Counted from the first letter of the stretch, positions 1 to 8,373 are shown. The stretch: 64,000 nucleotides of DNA from Paraburkholderia diazotrophica (GCF_900108945.1 NZ_FNYE01000008.1:178636-242635); one strand, 5' to 3'. Made by a program: numbers and translations. The notes: a model not told the origin generated them from the sequence alone.

Positions 1-500
1 AGCGCGACGGCGCGCGCGTCCAGCACCACCTTGACCACGTTCGGATTGAACACGTCCGCAGGCTCGTGGATCGGATGCGCGGCCGTTGCGATCGCGCAGC
101 CGTCCATGGCCGCGAGATGCGACGCTACGCCACGCACCAGCGCGGGATCGATCAGCGGCTCGTCGCCTTGCACGTTGACGACGATCGTGTCGTCGCTCCA
201 GCCGTAGTGCGACGCGACTTCTGCAAGACGGTCCGTGCCCGACGGATGATCGGCACGCGTCATCATCGCGTCGATGCCGTGCGCGCGCGCGACGTCGAAC
301 ACCGATTGCGCATCGGTGGCGACGAGCACGCGCTGCGCGCCCGATTCGAGCGCGCGCTCCGCGACACGCACGACCATTGGCTTGCCGCCGATATCGGCGA
401 GCGGCTTGTTCGGCAGACGCGTGGATGCAAGCCGGGCCGGAACGACGGCGATGAAGGGCGGAGTGTGCTGGGTATCGGTATCGGTATCGGTATCGGTCAT
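1..500 (-). CDS. kdsB: CMP-KDO synthetase (3-deoxy-manno-octulosonate cytidylyltransferase), C-terminal part outside window
   Basis: Activates KDO with CTP to give CMP-KDO for the inner core of lipopolysaccharide; cytoplasmic. About 166 residues are visible. After a repetitive leader ([10 protein letters not shown]) comes the family start [20 protein letters not shown], then [20 protein letters not shown] and [10 protein letters not shown], all typical of KdsB. The ATG at 498-500 begins within a GGTATC hexamer run, so the TD repeat is part of the protein if this start is right; an internal start after the repeat has no Met nearby. It follows lpxK and the Trm112-like gene on the same strand, but a terminator-like hairpin and a 13-bp repeat array lie between them, so it probably has its own promoter. 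Confidence 0.95.
   Translation of the reverse strand, partial: MTDTDTDTDTQHTPPFIAVVPARLASTRLPNKPLADIGGKPMVVRVAERALESGAQRVLVATDAQSVFDVARAHGIDAMMTRADHPSGTDRLAEVASHYGWSDDTIVVNVQGDEPLIDPALVRGVASHLAAMDGCAIATAAHPIHEPADVFNPNVVKVVLDARAVA
471..500 (-). repeat. GGTATC hexamer microsatellite inside the kdsB start
   Basis: Four exact GGTATC units followed by GGTCAT, whose last three bases are the reverse complement of the kdsB ATG. Because the unit is 6 bp, copy-number change keeps the reading frame and only changes the number of Thr-Asp pairs at the N terminus. Confidence 0.9.
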
Positions 501-556
501 CGGTGGAGCGGCCGTGTTGGGCTCGACTTAAAGGAAGCTCGAAAGGGGCTCAGCGC

Positions 557-684
557 AAAAAGGCCAACGCAAAAGGCCAACGTAAAGGGCCAACGTAAAG
601 GGCCAACGTAAAGGGCCAACGCAAAGGGCCAACGCAAAAGGCCAACGCAAAAGGCCAACGCAAAAGGCCAACGCAAAAGGCCAC
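557..684. repeat. 13-bp tandem array upstream of kdsB
   Basis: Ten GGCC(A) cores occur at exactly 13-bp spacing (positions 562, 575, 588, 601, 614, 627, 640, 653, 666, 679). The unit is roughly GGCCAACGCAAAA with a variant GGCCAACGTAAAG for the three or four central copies. It lies in the non-coding stretch just upstream of kdsB and downstream of a minus-strand hairpin, so it sits where the kdsB promoter or leader must be. No protein is likely across it: 13 is not a multiple of 3 and the open frames are by-products of the repeat. Confidence 0.95.
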
Positions 685-704
685 CATAAGGCCCGAAGCG
701 CGAG

Positions 705-732
705 AAAAAAGCGCCGCCATGATCGGCGGCGC
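705..732 (-). terminator. Rho-independent terminator after the Trm112-like gene
   Basis: Perfect 8-bp arms GCGCCGCC (711-718) and GGCGGCGC (725-732) with a 6-nt loop. On the minus strand the hairpin is followed by six T. It would end the lpxK-Trm112 transcript before kdsB. Confidence 0.8.
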
Positions 733-831
733 GTTTGGGTCCGGTGCTTTCACTCGCCGTCAACGAGACAACGACGTACCCGTTATGGCGACTCGTCGCG
801 CGTCATCATCGGCGCGGAGTCGGCACGCGAA

Positions 832-1035
832 TCACGCAACCGAGCCGGGATTCAGATCGACGGGCGTGCCTTCGACCGTCTGACGCGCTTCGTCGACGAG
901 CATCACGGGAATGCCGTCGCGGATCGGATAGGCGAGCTTGTCTGCGTTGCAGATCAGCTCCTGCGCGGCGCGATCGTAGCTGAGCGGGCCCTTGCAGATC
1001 GGGCAGACGAGGATTTCAAGCAGGCGAGCGTCCAC
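832..1035 (-). CDS. Trm112-family small protein (YcaR-like)
   Basis: A 67-residue protein starting [20 protein letters not shown] and ending in a short Pro-Val-Asp-Leu-Asn tail, the usual size and sequence of the bacterial Trm112/YcaR family, which is normally found between lpxK and kdsB. One CPIC pair is visible; the second Cys (ELICNAD) stands alone. The start is GTG at 1033-1035, inside the end of lpxK (20-bp overlap). A longer reading upstream is open but lacks family similarity. The molecular role in bacteria is not established; eukaryotic Trm112 activates methyltransferases. Translational coupling with lpxK is likely. Confidence 0.88.
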   Translation of the reverse strand: MDARLLEILVCPICKGPLSYDRAAQELICNADKLAYPIRDGIPVMLVDEARQTVEGTPVDLNPGSVA

Positions 1036-2032
1036 GGACTTTCTCCACAACAAGTGCAATGAGGCGATGATCGAGCGTGGCTTCGACGGGAACGACCCAC
1101 AGCCGCGCGTCATGCCAGGACGCCAATTTTACCGCATCCTTTTCGGTGATCAGGATGGCGTCGGCGTCCACGTCGACGAACGGATTCGCGCTGAACGCGT
1201 AGTGATCGGGCAGCGCGCGCGTCTCGGGCGCGAGGCCCGCCGCGCGCAACGTCGCAAAGAAGCGCTCCGGCGCGCCGATGCCCGCGGCGGCCAGCACGCG
1301 CTCGCCTGCGAACTGCGCGAGCGGGCGGCGCAGGCGCGGATTGTCGAGATGCCAGGCGTCGCCGGGCGCAAGCTCAAGCGAAAACGTGTTCGGCCATGGC
1401 GGCAGCGCGCGGTCGTACGGATTGTTGATCAGCGTCGCGTCACGCTTACGCGACAGCGGTTCGCGCAACGGGCCGGCGGGCAGCAGAAAGCCGTTGCCGC
1501 CCAGCCGGTGATCGAACACGACGATCTCCGCGTCGCGCTCGAGCCGGTAGTGCTGCAAGCCGTCGTCGCTGACGATCACATCGACATCGCGGTGCGCGAG
1601 ACACAGCGCCTCGGCGGCGGCCACGCGGTCGGGACACACGAACACGGGCGCGCCCGTGCGTCGCGCGATCAGCAACGGCTCGTCGCCCGCTTGCGTTGCA
1701 TTCGAAGTCGGCGTGACGAGTGTCGGCAGCGTGATCTTCGCGCCGTAGCCGCGCGACACGACGCCCGGCGTGAAGCCCGCGCTGCGCAATGCCTGCACGA
1801 GCGCGATCACCGTCGGCGTCTTGCCCGTGCCGCCGACCGTCACGTTGCCCACGACGACGACGGGCACGCGAACGCGCGCCGACTTCAGCCAGCCGAGCGA
1901 GTACGCAGCGCGACGCGCGAGCGCGATCGCGCCGAAGACGCACGCGAACGGCGTCATCGCCCACGCAAAGGGGCCGCGTTGCTGCCACTCGCGCGCGATA
2001 CGCGCTTCGATGCGGGACGCGAGTTCGCTCAT
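1016..2032 (-). CDS. lpxK: Tetraacyldisaccharide 4'-kinase
   Basis: Phosphorylates the 4' position of the lipid A precursor (DS-1-P) to lipid IVA, at the inner face of the cytoplasmic membrane. The protein is 338 aa, the normal length. An N-terminal hydrophobic patch ([18 protein letters not shown], about residues 22-39) fits the membrane anchor, and [12 protein letters not shown] (62-73) is the Walker A loop. VSRGYGAK and [11 protein letters not shown] are LpxK signatures. I chose ATG 2030-2032; a TTG nine bases upstream is also in frame, and neither has a clear Shine-Dalgarno. It overlaps the Trm112-like gene downstream. Confidence 0.96.
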   Translation of the reverse strand: MSELASRIEARIAREWQQRGPFAWAMTPFACVFGAIALARRAAYSLGWLKSARVRVPVVVVGNVTVGGTGKTPTVIALVQALRSAGFTPGVVSRGYGAKITLPTLVTPTSNATQAGDEPLLIARRTGAPVFVCPDRVAAAEALCLAHRDVDVIVSDDGLQHYRLERDAEIVVFDHRLGGNGFLLPAGPLREPLSRKRDATLINNPYDRALPPWPNTFSLELAPGDAWHLDNPRLRRPLAQFAGERVLAAAGIGAPERFFATLRAAGLAPETRALPDHYAFSANPFVDVDADAILITEKDAVKLASWHDARLWVVPVEATLDHRLIALVVEKVRGRSPA

Positions 2033-2663
2033 CGGAAGCAAGCCGGCCAGCGCGGCGCGTCAGACAGAACGGACAGTGCGGACATCAACGGGCATCTCCG
2101 GGCGGTCGGCTGCACCGACGGTTGAAAGACAAGGACGAAGGGAACCACGAAACGCGGACGACAATAGTGGCAACAGCAATGAGGCAACAGAGAAGCGGCA
2201 ACGCCGGGTCAGCCAAGGGACGGCCAGGGCGCCGGACAAGCACGAGACGAACCTCCCCGATGGGCGCGCATCATGTCGACCAGGTCGCGCCCGAACCCGG
2301 CACTCTAGCGCGCGAGCGGCGTCGGCGGCAAGTCGGGACGGCCTTCACGTGTGGGCAGGCACCGCTCATGCTCAATCCATAGTCTGTGGATAACTTTGTG
2401 GAGAACGCGCATTGCAAACTGTCGGAAAGGCCGTCGCGCAAGCCTGAGATCGGCGAGCGGGAACTCTCGATGACCGAAAAATGGTTAAAAATCATAAAGT
2501 TGGATGGCATAAAATGGGCTCTTGAGCACTTCCGCGCCGCCAAACCAAAGTGCTCCCGACATGTGGACACTTTTAACAATCCGGCTAAAGGCCCTTACGA
2601 GGTGCTGGACCTGACTGGCCGATCGGTCTATCGTCTGTCCGGCCTGTTCTCACCATTCCTCGC
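2033..2663. other. Divergent intergenic region between lpxK and xseA
   Basis: About 630 bp with no convincing gene. It must carry both promoters. A perfect DnaA-box sequence in the TGTGGATAA orientation occurs at 2385-2393. The stretch 2470-2600 is noticeably richer in A+T (for example AAAAATGGTTAAAAATCATAAAG), as expected near promoters. A GTG-initiated reading from 2386 runs over the xseA start but has no ribosome site and no recognisable similarity. No ExbB or ExbD gene is present here. Confidence 0.7.
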
Positions 2664-4043
2664 ATGAATTCCGAAAGTCCTTTCTCGTCTGCCGCCGGAG
2701 CGGGCGGCGATGCTGTCGTTCCCGTATCGGTGCTCAACCGTGCAATCGGGACGATGCTCGAACGCACGTTTCCTCTCGTCTGGGTATCCGGCGAGGTGTC
2801 GAATTTCACGCGCGCCGCCAGCGGACACTGGTACTTCTCGATCAAGGACGCGCAGGCGCAAATGCGTTGCGTGATGTTTCGCGGCCGCGCGCAGTACGCC
2901 GAGTTCACGCCGCGCGAAGGCGACAAGATCGAAGTGCGCGCGCTCGTCACGATGTATGAGCCGCGCGGTGAACTTCAGCTGAATGTCGAAGCCGTGCGCC
3001 GTACGGGCCAGGGTCGGCTGTACGAAGCGTTTCTGCGTCTGAAGGCGCAACTCGAAGCCGAAGGCCTGTTCGACCCGCAACGCAAGCGCGCATTGCCCGC
3101 GCATCCGCGCTCGATCGGCATCGTCACGTCGTTGCAGGCGGCCGCGTTGCGCGACGTGCTGACGACGCTCGCGCGCCGCGCGCCGCATATTCCCGTGGTC
3201 GTCTATCCGGCGCCCGTGCAGGGCGCGGGCGTGGGCGCGAAGCTGGCCGCGATGGTCGAGATAGCGAACCGTCGGCGCGAAGTGGATGTGCTGATCGTCT
3301 GTCGAGGCGGCGGCTCGATCGAAGACCTGTGGGCGTTCAATGAAGAAGTGCTGGCACGAGCGATTGCTGCGAGCGACGTGCCCGTCGTGAGCGGTGTCGG
3401 TCACGAAACCGACTTCACGATCGCCGACTTCGCCGCTGACGTTCGCGCGCCGACACCCACGGGCGCCGCCGAACTCGTCAGTCCGCAGCGCGTATTGCTG
3501 CTGCGCGACCTCGATCACCGGCATGCATCGCTTGCGCGCGGCTTCGGCCGCATGATGGAGCGCCGCGCTCAACAGCTCGACTGGCTCGCGAGACGTCTCG
3601 TGTCGCCCGCTGAAAGGCTCGCGCGGCAACGCGCGCATCTTCAGCAACTGTGTGCGCGACTCGCGTCAGCAGGCGCGCGGCCCGTGCGCGATGCACGCGC
3701 GCAGTTCTCGCTTGTGAAGATGCGCTGGCAGCGCTGGTGTCCCGATCTCTCCCAGCATCGTGCAACCGTGAATGGGCTCGCCGAACGGTTGGATCGCGCA
3801 TTGTTGCGTCAGCATGAAAGACACCTTGCCCGAGTGGAAACACTTGCTGCGCGGCTCGAAGTATTGAGCCCGAAACGCACACTCGAGCGCGGCTACGCGG
3901 CGCTGCTCGATGCGCAAAGCGGACGCGCGGTCCGTGCGCCATCGGCGTTGAAGCCGGGCCGGCGCATGACGCTGCATCTCGCGGAGGGCTCGGCGGACAT
4001 CGCGCTTTCGGATGTGCAGCCGCGTCTTACGGATGGCTTTTGA
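2664..4043 (+). CDS. xseA: Exonuclease VII large subunit
   Basis: Catalytic subunit of the single-strand-specific exonuclease VII, which acts in the cytoplasm with XseB. At 459 aa it is of normal size. Residues about 18-120 form the OB-fold ([42 protein letters not shown]). The catalytic core holds [31 protein letters not shown] and [20 protein letters not shown], the last two being family hallmarks. A coiled-coil-rich Arg/Leu segment follows, and [12 protein letters not shown] marks the C-terminal region. The ATG at 2664 has no clear Shine-Dalgarno. Confidence 0.97.
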   Translation: MNSESPFSSAAGAGGDAVVPVSVLNRAIGTMLERTFPLVWVSGEVSNFTRAASGHWYFSIKDAQAQMRCVMFRGRAQYAEFTPREGDKIEVRALVTMYEPRGELQLNVEAVRRTGQGRLYEAFLRLKAQLEAEGLFDPQRKRALPAHPRSIGIVTSLQAAALRDVLTTLARRAPHIPVVVYPAPVQGAGVGAKLAAMVEIANRRREVDVLIVCRGGGSIEDLWAFNEEVLARAIAASDVPVVSGVGHETDFTIADFAADVRAPTPTGAAELVSPQRVLLLRDLDHRHASLARGFGRMMERRAQQLDWLARRLVSPAERLARQRAHLQQLCARLASAGARPVRDARAQFSLVKMRWQRWCPDLSQHRATVNGLAERLDRALLRQHERHLARVETLAARLEVLSPKRTLERGYAALLDAQSGRAVRAPSALKPGRRMTLHLAEGSADIALSDVQPRLTDGF

Positions 4044-4086
4044 CGTGCGCAAGGCACAGTACTTTTGACCTTGGTATGACGTGTGG

Positions 4087-4132
4087 AAACGCGCTGCGCG
4101 AGCATTAATTACGCTGCCCGCGCAGCGCGTTT
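4087..4132 (+). terminator. Strong hairpin downstream of xseA
   Basis: Perfect 14-bp arms, AAACGCGCTGCGCG (4087-4100) and CGCGCAGCGCGTTT (4119-4132), with an 18-nt loop. The T tract is short (four T), so termination strength is uncertain. Confidence 0.7.
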
Positions 4133-4161
4133 TCGCAATGAACGCCATAAAGGGCTTGTGT

Positions 4162-4190
4162 TTGCGGGGTTATTCCAAGTCGCCTACAAT
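4162..4190 (+). promoter_or_regulatory. Putative sigma70 promoter of sodB
   Basis: TTGCGG (4162-4167) and TACAAT (4185-4190) are separated by 17 bp, giving a predicted start about 50 nt before the sodB ATG. The -35 is weak, the -10 is good. Confidence 0.55.
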
Positions 4191-4249
4191 CGAGTGCTCC
4201 ACAGCGTTATCCGCAGACTCCCCATAAACAGATACAAAGGAATAGCACC

Positions 4250-4828
4250 ATGGAACATACGCTCCCGCCGCTGCCTTTCGCAAAGAACGCGCTCGCTCCG
4301 CACATGTCGGAAGAGACGCTCGAATTTCACTATGGCAAGCATCACCAGACCTATGTGACGAACCTGAACAATCTGATCAAGGGTACCGAGTTCGAGAAGC
4401 TGTCGCTGGAAGAGATCGTCAAGAAGTCGTCGGGCGGTGTCTTCAACAACTCCGCACAAGTGTGGAACCACACGTTCTTCTGGAACAGCCTGTCGCCGCA
4501 AGGCGGGGGCGCGCCGAAGGGCAAGCTGGCAGACGCGATCAACGCGAAGTGGGGCTCCTTCGACAAGTTCAAGGAAGAATTCACGAAGACGGCAGTCGGC
4601 ACGTTCGGCTCGGGCTGGGCCTGGCTCGTGAAGAAGGCTGACGGTTCGCTCGACCTGGTGTCGACCAGCAACGCCGCCACGCCGCTGACCACGGACGCGA
4701 AGCCGCTGCTCACGATCGACGTGTGGGAACACGCGTACTACATCGACTATCGCAACGCACGTCCGAAGTTCGTCGAAGCGTACTGGAACATCGTGAACTG
4801 GGATTTCGCTGAAAAGAATTTTGCGTAA
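4250..4828 (+). CDS. sodB: Superoxide dismutase, iron type
   Basis: Converts superoxide to hydrogen peroxide and oxygen in the cytoplasm. The protein is 192 aa, the standard FeSOD length. Metal ligands are His27, His74 (in [10 protein letters not shown], diagnostic of the iron form), Asp157 and His161 (in DVWEHAYY). [13 protein letters not shown] and FGSGWAWL are further family signatures. The ribosome site AAAGGAA precedes the ATG. It is transcribed alone, between the hairpin after xseA and its own terminator. Confidence 0.98.
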   Translation: MEHTLPPLPFAKNALAPHMSEETLEFHYGKHHQTYVTNLNNLIKGTEFEKLSLEEIVKKSSGGVFNNSAQVWNHTFFWNSLSPQGGGAPKGKLADAINAKWGSFDKFKEEFTKTAVGTFGSGWAWLVKKADGSLDLVSTSNAATPLTTDAKPLLTIDVWEHAYYIDYRNARPKFVEAYWNIVNWDFAEKNFA

Positions 4829-4871
4829 GTCCTGCTTCGCTTGCTAAACCCTGCGGTTCAGTATTTGCCAC

Positions 4872-4899
4872 AAAAAAGCCCTCATTTGAGGGCTTTTTT
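4872..4899 (+). terminator. Rho-independent terminator of sodB
   Basis: Perfect arms AAAAAAGCCCTCA (4872-4884) and TGAGGGCTTTTTT (4887-4899) with a T run. Confidence 0.92.
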
Positions 4900-4980
4900 G
4901 TTTCTGTCGCACGGAACGCATGACGTATATCGTTAGCGATCCCGATCAATCGCGAGAGTGGGTGATGTTATCGGAACCGC

Positions 4981-6312
4981 TCAACTGGCGTCGCCGCTCG
5001 GTTCGGCCTTGCGCGGACGGCGGCTTCGCGTCGTCGATTTGCGCGGCGCCTTTTTGGCGGGGGGAGCCCCGGCTGCATGCGGTTCGGCGCCGGGCGTCGA
5101 GGCTTGTGGCTCTGTCGTTGCAACGTGTTCGGTAACGGGCGGCGCATCGGCGTGATGGGCGGAACCGGCATCCGTATCGACGGCTTCTGTTCGCTCGGTC
5201 TTCGCCTTGCTCGCTTTCTTTGCCTTCTTTGCCGCGGGCTTGCGCGTGCCGCGGCTCTTGCGGCGGGCGCCGTTTCTTTCGCTGTCCGTGTGTTCGTGCT
5301 GCGTCACGGATGTCTGCCCGATTGCCGAGACGTCCTCGCCGGGCGCGCTATCCGTTTCAGGCGTTTCAGGCGTTTCAACGGCGTCATCCGTTTCGGCCAT
5401 TGCAGCGGCTGTGGGCATCGCGGTCCATTCGTCACCCGTGTCGCGCGAACTTGCGATATCGCTCGTGCCCACGACGGCGCTCGCGCTGCGATACACGAAC
5501 GTGCCTGACTTCTCGTCGCGGCCCAGTTCCAGCAGCCCGCGCGATTGCGCTTCTTCGAGCAGGTTGCCGAATGCGCGAAAGCCGTAGTACGTCTCGTTGA
5601 AACCGGGCATGCGGCGCTTGATCGCGTTCTTCAGCGTCGACGCCCAGATCTTGCCGCTGTCGCCGCGCTCCGATGCGAGCGCATCGAAAGTCTGCACGGC
5701 AAACTCGATGGCCTTCGTCTTGCGCGTTTCCAGATCTTCCTTGCGCTTTTCGCCATCGGACGCGCGCTTCATCGCCTGTTGGGCGGCCTGTTGCGCGGCC
5801 TTCGCGCTCTCGCGCTTCGCGGTCGCGCGCTGGCTCTCGCGCACCAGATCGTCGTAGAAGATGAACTCGTCGCAATTGGCCGTAAGCAGATCCGACGTCG
5901 AGCGCTGCACCCCGACGCCGATCACCTGCTTCGCGTTTTCGCGCAGCTTCGACACGAGCGGCGAGAAGTCCGAGTCGCCGCTGATGATGACGAACGTGTT
6001 GACGTGCGACTTCGTATAGCAGAGATCGAGCGCATCGACGACGAGCCGGATATCCGCCGAGTTCTTGCCGGACTGGCGCACATGTGGAATTTCGATCAGC
6101 TCGAAGTTCGCTTCGTGCATCGCGGCCTTGAAGCCCTTGTAGCGGTCCCAGTCGCAGTACGCCTTCTTCACGACGATGCTGCCCTTCAGCAGCAGCCGTT
6201 CGAGAACCAGCTTGATGTCGAATTTCTCGTATTTCGCGTCGCGCACGCCGAGCGCGACGTTCTCGAAATCGCAGAACAGCGCCATGCTGACGGTATCCTG
6301 GGATGACGCCAT
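4981..6312 (-). CDS. NYN-domain (LabA/DUF88-type) protein with LOTUS/OST-HTH domain
   Basis: A 443-aa probable RNA-acting protein. Residues about 8-155 are a PIN-like NYN domain: Asp15 in LFCDFENVALG, Asp86 in NSADIRLVVDALD and Asp113/Asp115 in ISGDSDFSPL are the expected acidic metal-binding set. Residues about 155-195 are an Ala/Lys/Glu-rich helix. About 195-275 fits a LOTUS (OST-HTH) RNA-binding fold (FGNLLEEAQSRGLLEL near its end). The remaining 160 residues are low-complexity, first acidic and Thr-rich, then Lys/Ala/Arg-rich like a histone tail. The ATG at 6310-6312 has GGAG seven bases upstream. It stands alone. Nuclease activity is inferred from the acidic residues; the target is unknown. 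Confidence 0.85.
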   Translation of the reverse strand: MASSQDTVSMALFCDFENVALGVRDAKYEKFDIKLVLERLLLKGSIVVKKAYCDWDRYKGFKAAMHEANFELIEIPHVRQSGKNSADIRLVVDALDLCYTKSHVNTFVIISGDSDFSPLVSKLRENAKQVIGVGVQRSTSDLLTANCDEFIFYDDLVRESQRATAKRESAKAAQQAAQQAMKRASDGEKRKEDLETRKTKAIEFAVQTFDALASERGDSGKIWASTLKNAIKRRMPGFNETYYGFRAFGNLLEEAQSRGLLELGRDEKSGTFVYRSASAVVGTSDIASSRDTGDEWTAMPTAAAMAETDDAVETPETPETDSAPGEDVSAIGQTSVTQHEHTDSERNGARRKSRGTRKPAAKKAKKASKAKTERTEAVDTDAGSAHHADAPPVTEHVATTEPQASTPGAEPHAAGAPPAKKAPRKSTTRSRRPRKAEPSGDAS

Positions 6313-6402
6313 GTATCTCTCCAATGAAGTGCAGGCACGATCGTCTCATACAACGCGGCGTCGATCGAGTGCTGCACGATGACGGGCCTGCGCGCAATGC
6401 GT

Positions 6403-7002
6403 TCAGGCGCCGCCGAACGTGCCCGTGTCGGCGACCGCGCCAATGAATTCTTCCGTCGAGCGCACGAAGCCCATGCGCGGAAAGATATGTTCGACGGGAA
6501 AGCGATGCACGTCGCCGGAGAAGCTCGACATCGCGTCTTCGATAAAGACCAGTTCGTAGCCGCGATCGAAGGCCGCGCGCGCAGTCGACTCGACGCCGAA
6601 GTTCGTCGCAATGCCCGTCAGCACAATCGTGCGAATGCCACGGCGACGCAATTGCTGTTCCAGATCGGTGCCGTAGAACGCGCCCCATTGGCGCTTCGTC
6701 ACGATCACGTCGCTGGATTGCACGTTGCATTCGGGCACGAGCTCCGACGCTTGCGGCGGCGGGGCGGGCGCGTCGCGCGGACGCAGCGGCGCGTCGGCGG
6801 GCAGCGACAGCAGCTGCGAAATATCGACGCGCACGAACACGACCGTGCCGCCTGCCGCGCGCAGCGCATCGGCGGCGCGCAGGGAACGCGCGACCACGTC
6901 GGCGGCCGAATGCGGCTCCAGTTGCCGTCCGACGTTGCTGTGCTGCAGATCGATCAGCACGATGGCCGTGCTGCGTGGGTCGATGGAAAGCGCTTGCGCC
7001 AT
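6403..7002 (-). CDS. YecD-like isochorismatase-fold hydrolase
   Basis: A 199-aa alpha/beta hydrolase of the cysteine hydrolase/isochorismatase superfamily. Asp18 (VLIDLQ) and Lys103 (VTKRQWGAFYGTDL) match two catalytic positions. The usual nucleophilic Cys is replaced by Gly136 in GIATNFGVESTAR, exactly the arrangement I recall in E. coli YecD and analogous to the Gly of true isochorismatases such as EntB. It should therefore not work by the amidase mechanism. No siderophore or phenazine genes are nearby, so the substrate is unknown. It is divergent from a TetR regulator 48 bp away, which probably controls it. Confidence 0.85.
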   Translation of the reverse strand: MAQALSIDPRSTAIVLIDLQHSNVGRQLEPHSAADVVARSLRAADALRAAGGTVVFVRVDISQLLSLPADAPLRPRDAPAPPPQASELVPECNVQSSDVIVTKRQWGAFYGTDLEQQLRRRGIRTIVLTGIATNFGVESTARAAFDRGYELVFIEDAMSSFSGDVHRFPVEHIFPRMGFVRSTEEFIGAVADTGTFGGA

Positions 7003-7050
7003 ATGTCACCTATATGTGAGGATGTGCTCATATCATGATACGACAGAAAT
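7003..7050. promoter_or_regulatory. Shared promoter/operator between the YecD-like gene and tetR
   Basis: Only 48 bp separate the two divergent starts. It contains the perfect palindrome TATCATGATA (7031-7040) and an imperfect repeat of ATATG(T)GAG with CTCATAT. This is a plausible site for the adjacent TetR protein; binding is inferred from position. Confidence 0.5.
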
Positions 7051-7662
7051 ATGAGCGTAGCCTCAGATAATCCGAAAGTGCGGCGCGTGCCTCAACAGGA
7101 GCGCGCGGCAAAGCGCGTCGATGCGTTGCTCGATGCGGCGGGCGAAGTGATCGCGGAACGCGGCTTCGAGGCCGCGACGATGACGGCCATCGCCGAGCGT
7201 GCGGGCGCGTCGATCGGTGCGGTCTATCAGTACTTTCCGAACAAGCATGCGCTCGTTCTCGCGCTGCGCACGCGCTATGGCAACGAAATGGATGCGCAAT
7301 GGAGCGCGCTCAGCGAGGCGGCGTACGCGTGGAGCGCCGAAGAACTGGTCGAGCGTCTGTTCGCGCTGATGGTCGATTTCATGGCAGCGCGGCCCGCGTA
7401 TCTGCCGCTGCTGTCGGTGTCGCTGAATTTCCGGCGCGATGCCGCCGCGCGCAACCGCTTGCGCGGCAGGTTCGCCGAACTGTTTCAACGCTACAGTCCG
7501 GCGCTGTCGGACGACGACGCGTTTCGCGCTGCCGAAGTCGCGCTTCAGGTCGTGAAGAGCCTGAGTCCGCTGTACGCGGCCGCGAAGCCGAAAGAGCGCA
7601 ACGCGCTCGTCGACGAATACAAGATTGTCGTTTCATCATATCTGGCCGCGCGGCTGCGCTAG
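7051..7662 (+). CDS. TetR/AcrR-family transcriptional regulator
   Basis: A 203-aa repressor-type protein. The N-terminal helix-turn-helix spans about residues 20-65: RVDALLDAAGEVIAERGFEA, TMTAIAERAGASIGAVYQYF and PNKHALVLAL, the classic TetR pattern. The C-terminal ligand domain (about 80-203) is helical with no diagnostic motif. It is divergent from the YecD-like hydrolase, so autoregulation and control of that gene are likely. The ligand is unknown. Its stop codon begins a 13-bp tandem repeat array. Confidence 0.92.
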   Translation: MSVASDNPKVRRVPQQERAAKRVDALLDAAGEVIAERGFEAATMTAIAERAGASIGAVYQYFPNKHALVLALRTRYGNEMDAQWSALSEAAYAWSAEELVERLFALMVDFMAARPAYLPLLSVSLNFRRDAAARNRLRGRFAELFQRYSPALSDDDAFRAAEVALQVVKSLSPLYAAAKPKERNALVDEYKIVVSSYLAARLR

Positions 7663-7726
7663 GCGTTTCACGTCGGCGCTTCACATCGGCGCTTCACATC
7701 GACGCCACACGTCGGCCGATCACATC
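7660..7726. repeat. Degenerate 13-bp tandem array between tetR and clpP
   Basis: Five consecutive 13-mers: TAGGCGTTTCACG, TCGGCGCTTCACA (twice, exact), TCGACGCCACACG and TCGGCCGATCACA. The array starts at the tetR stop codon and ends over the stop codon of the convergent clpP, so it fills the whole spacer. Confidence 0.8.
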
Positions 7727-8373
7727 GTGCGATGCGCGGCGTCAATCACGCCCGCTTCGCGCGTCGCGAGCACGTCGTCGATCAGGCCATACGCCTTCGC
7801 CGCATCCGCCGACATGAAATTGTCTCGATCGGTATCCTTCTCGATCTGCGCGACGCTCTGGCCCGTGCGCTGCGCGAGCACGGCGTTCAGGCGCTCGCGC
7901 AGGTACAGCACTTCCTTTGCCTGGATCTCGATGTCCGATGCTGTGCCTTGGCCTCCGCCCGAAGGCTGATGAATCATGATGCGCGCGTTGGGCAGCGCGA
8001 AGCGCTTGCCGGGCGCGCCCGCCGCGAGCAGGAACGTGCCCATGCTGGCCGCGAAGCCGGTGCATAGCGTCGACACATCGGGCTTGATGAACTGCATCGT
8101 ATCGAAGATCGCGAGGCCGTCATAGACCGAGCCGCCCGGCGAGTTGATGTAAAAAGAAATATCCTTGTCAGGGTTCTCCGATTCGAGAAACAGCAACTGC
8201 GCGACGATCAGGCTCGCCGACTGTTCGTTGACCGGCCCGACCAGAAACACGATCCGCTCGCGCAACAGGCGCGAATAGATGTCGTAGGCGCGCTCGCCGC
8301 GGTTCGATTGCTCGATGACGGTCGGCACGAGATTGAATCCGGAGTACGTCGGTGAAATGAAATGACGGTGCAT
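7720..8373 (-). CDS. clpP: ATP-dependent Clp protease proteolytic subunit, second copy type
   Basis: A 217-aa serine peptidase of the ClpP family; tetradecameric chamber that works with ClpA or ClpX. The triad is Ser110 (CTGFAASMG), His135 (IMIHQPSGG) and Asp184 (DTDRDNF), all intact, and [11 protein letters not shown] and [12 protein letters not shown] are conserved. The start is ATG 8371-8373 with GAGGAA upstream; the longer reading frame is not coding. No tig or clpX lies beside it, so it is probably a paralogue of the main clpP. clpS-clpA are in this window at 37.8-40.4 kb but not adjacent. Confidence 0.93.
   Translation of the reverse strand: MHRHFISPTYSGFNLVPTVIEQSNRGERAYDIYSRLLRERIVFLVGPVNEQSASLIVAQLLFLESENPDKDISFYINSPGGSVYDGLAIFDTMQFIKPDVSTLCTGFAASMGTFLLAAGAPGKRFALPNARIMIHQPSGGGQGTASDIEIQAKEVLYLRERLNAVLAQRTGQSVAQIEKDTDRDNFMSADAAKAYGLIDDVLATREAGVIDAAHRTM

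Noticed and set aside
497..763. Repetitive minus-strand frames over the 13-bp array
   Set aside because: The frames are by-products of the repeat (WPFALAFCVG-like periodicity of 13 residues); no start signal and no independent evidence of coding.
2386..2667. GTG-initiated plus-strand frame of 93 residues before xseA
   Set aside because: No ribosome site, overlaps the xseA start, no recognisable similarity; the region is a regulatory spacer.
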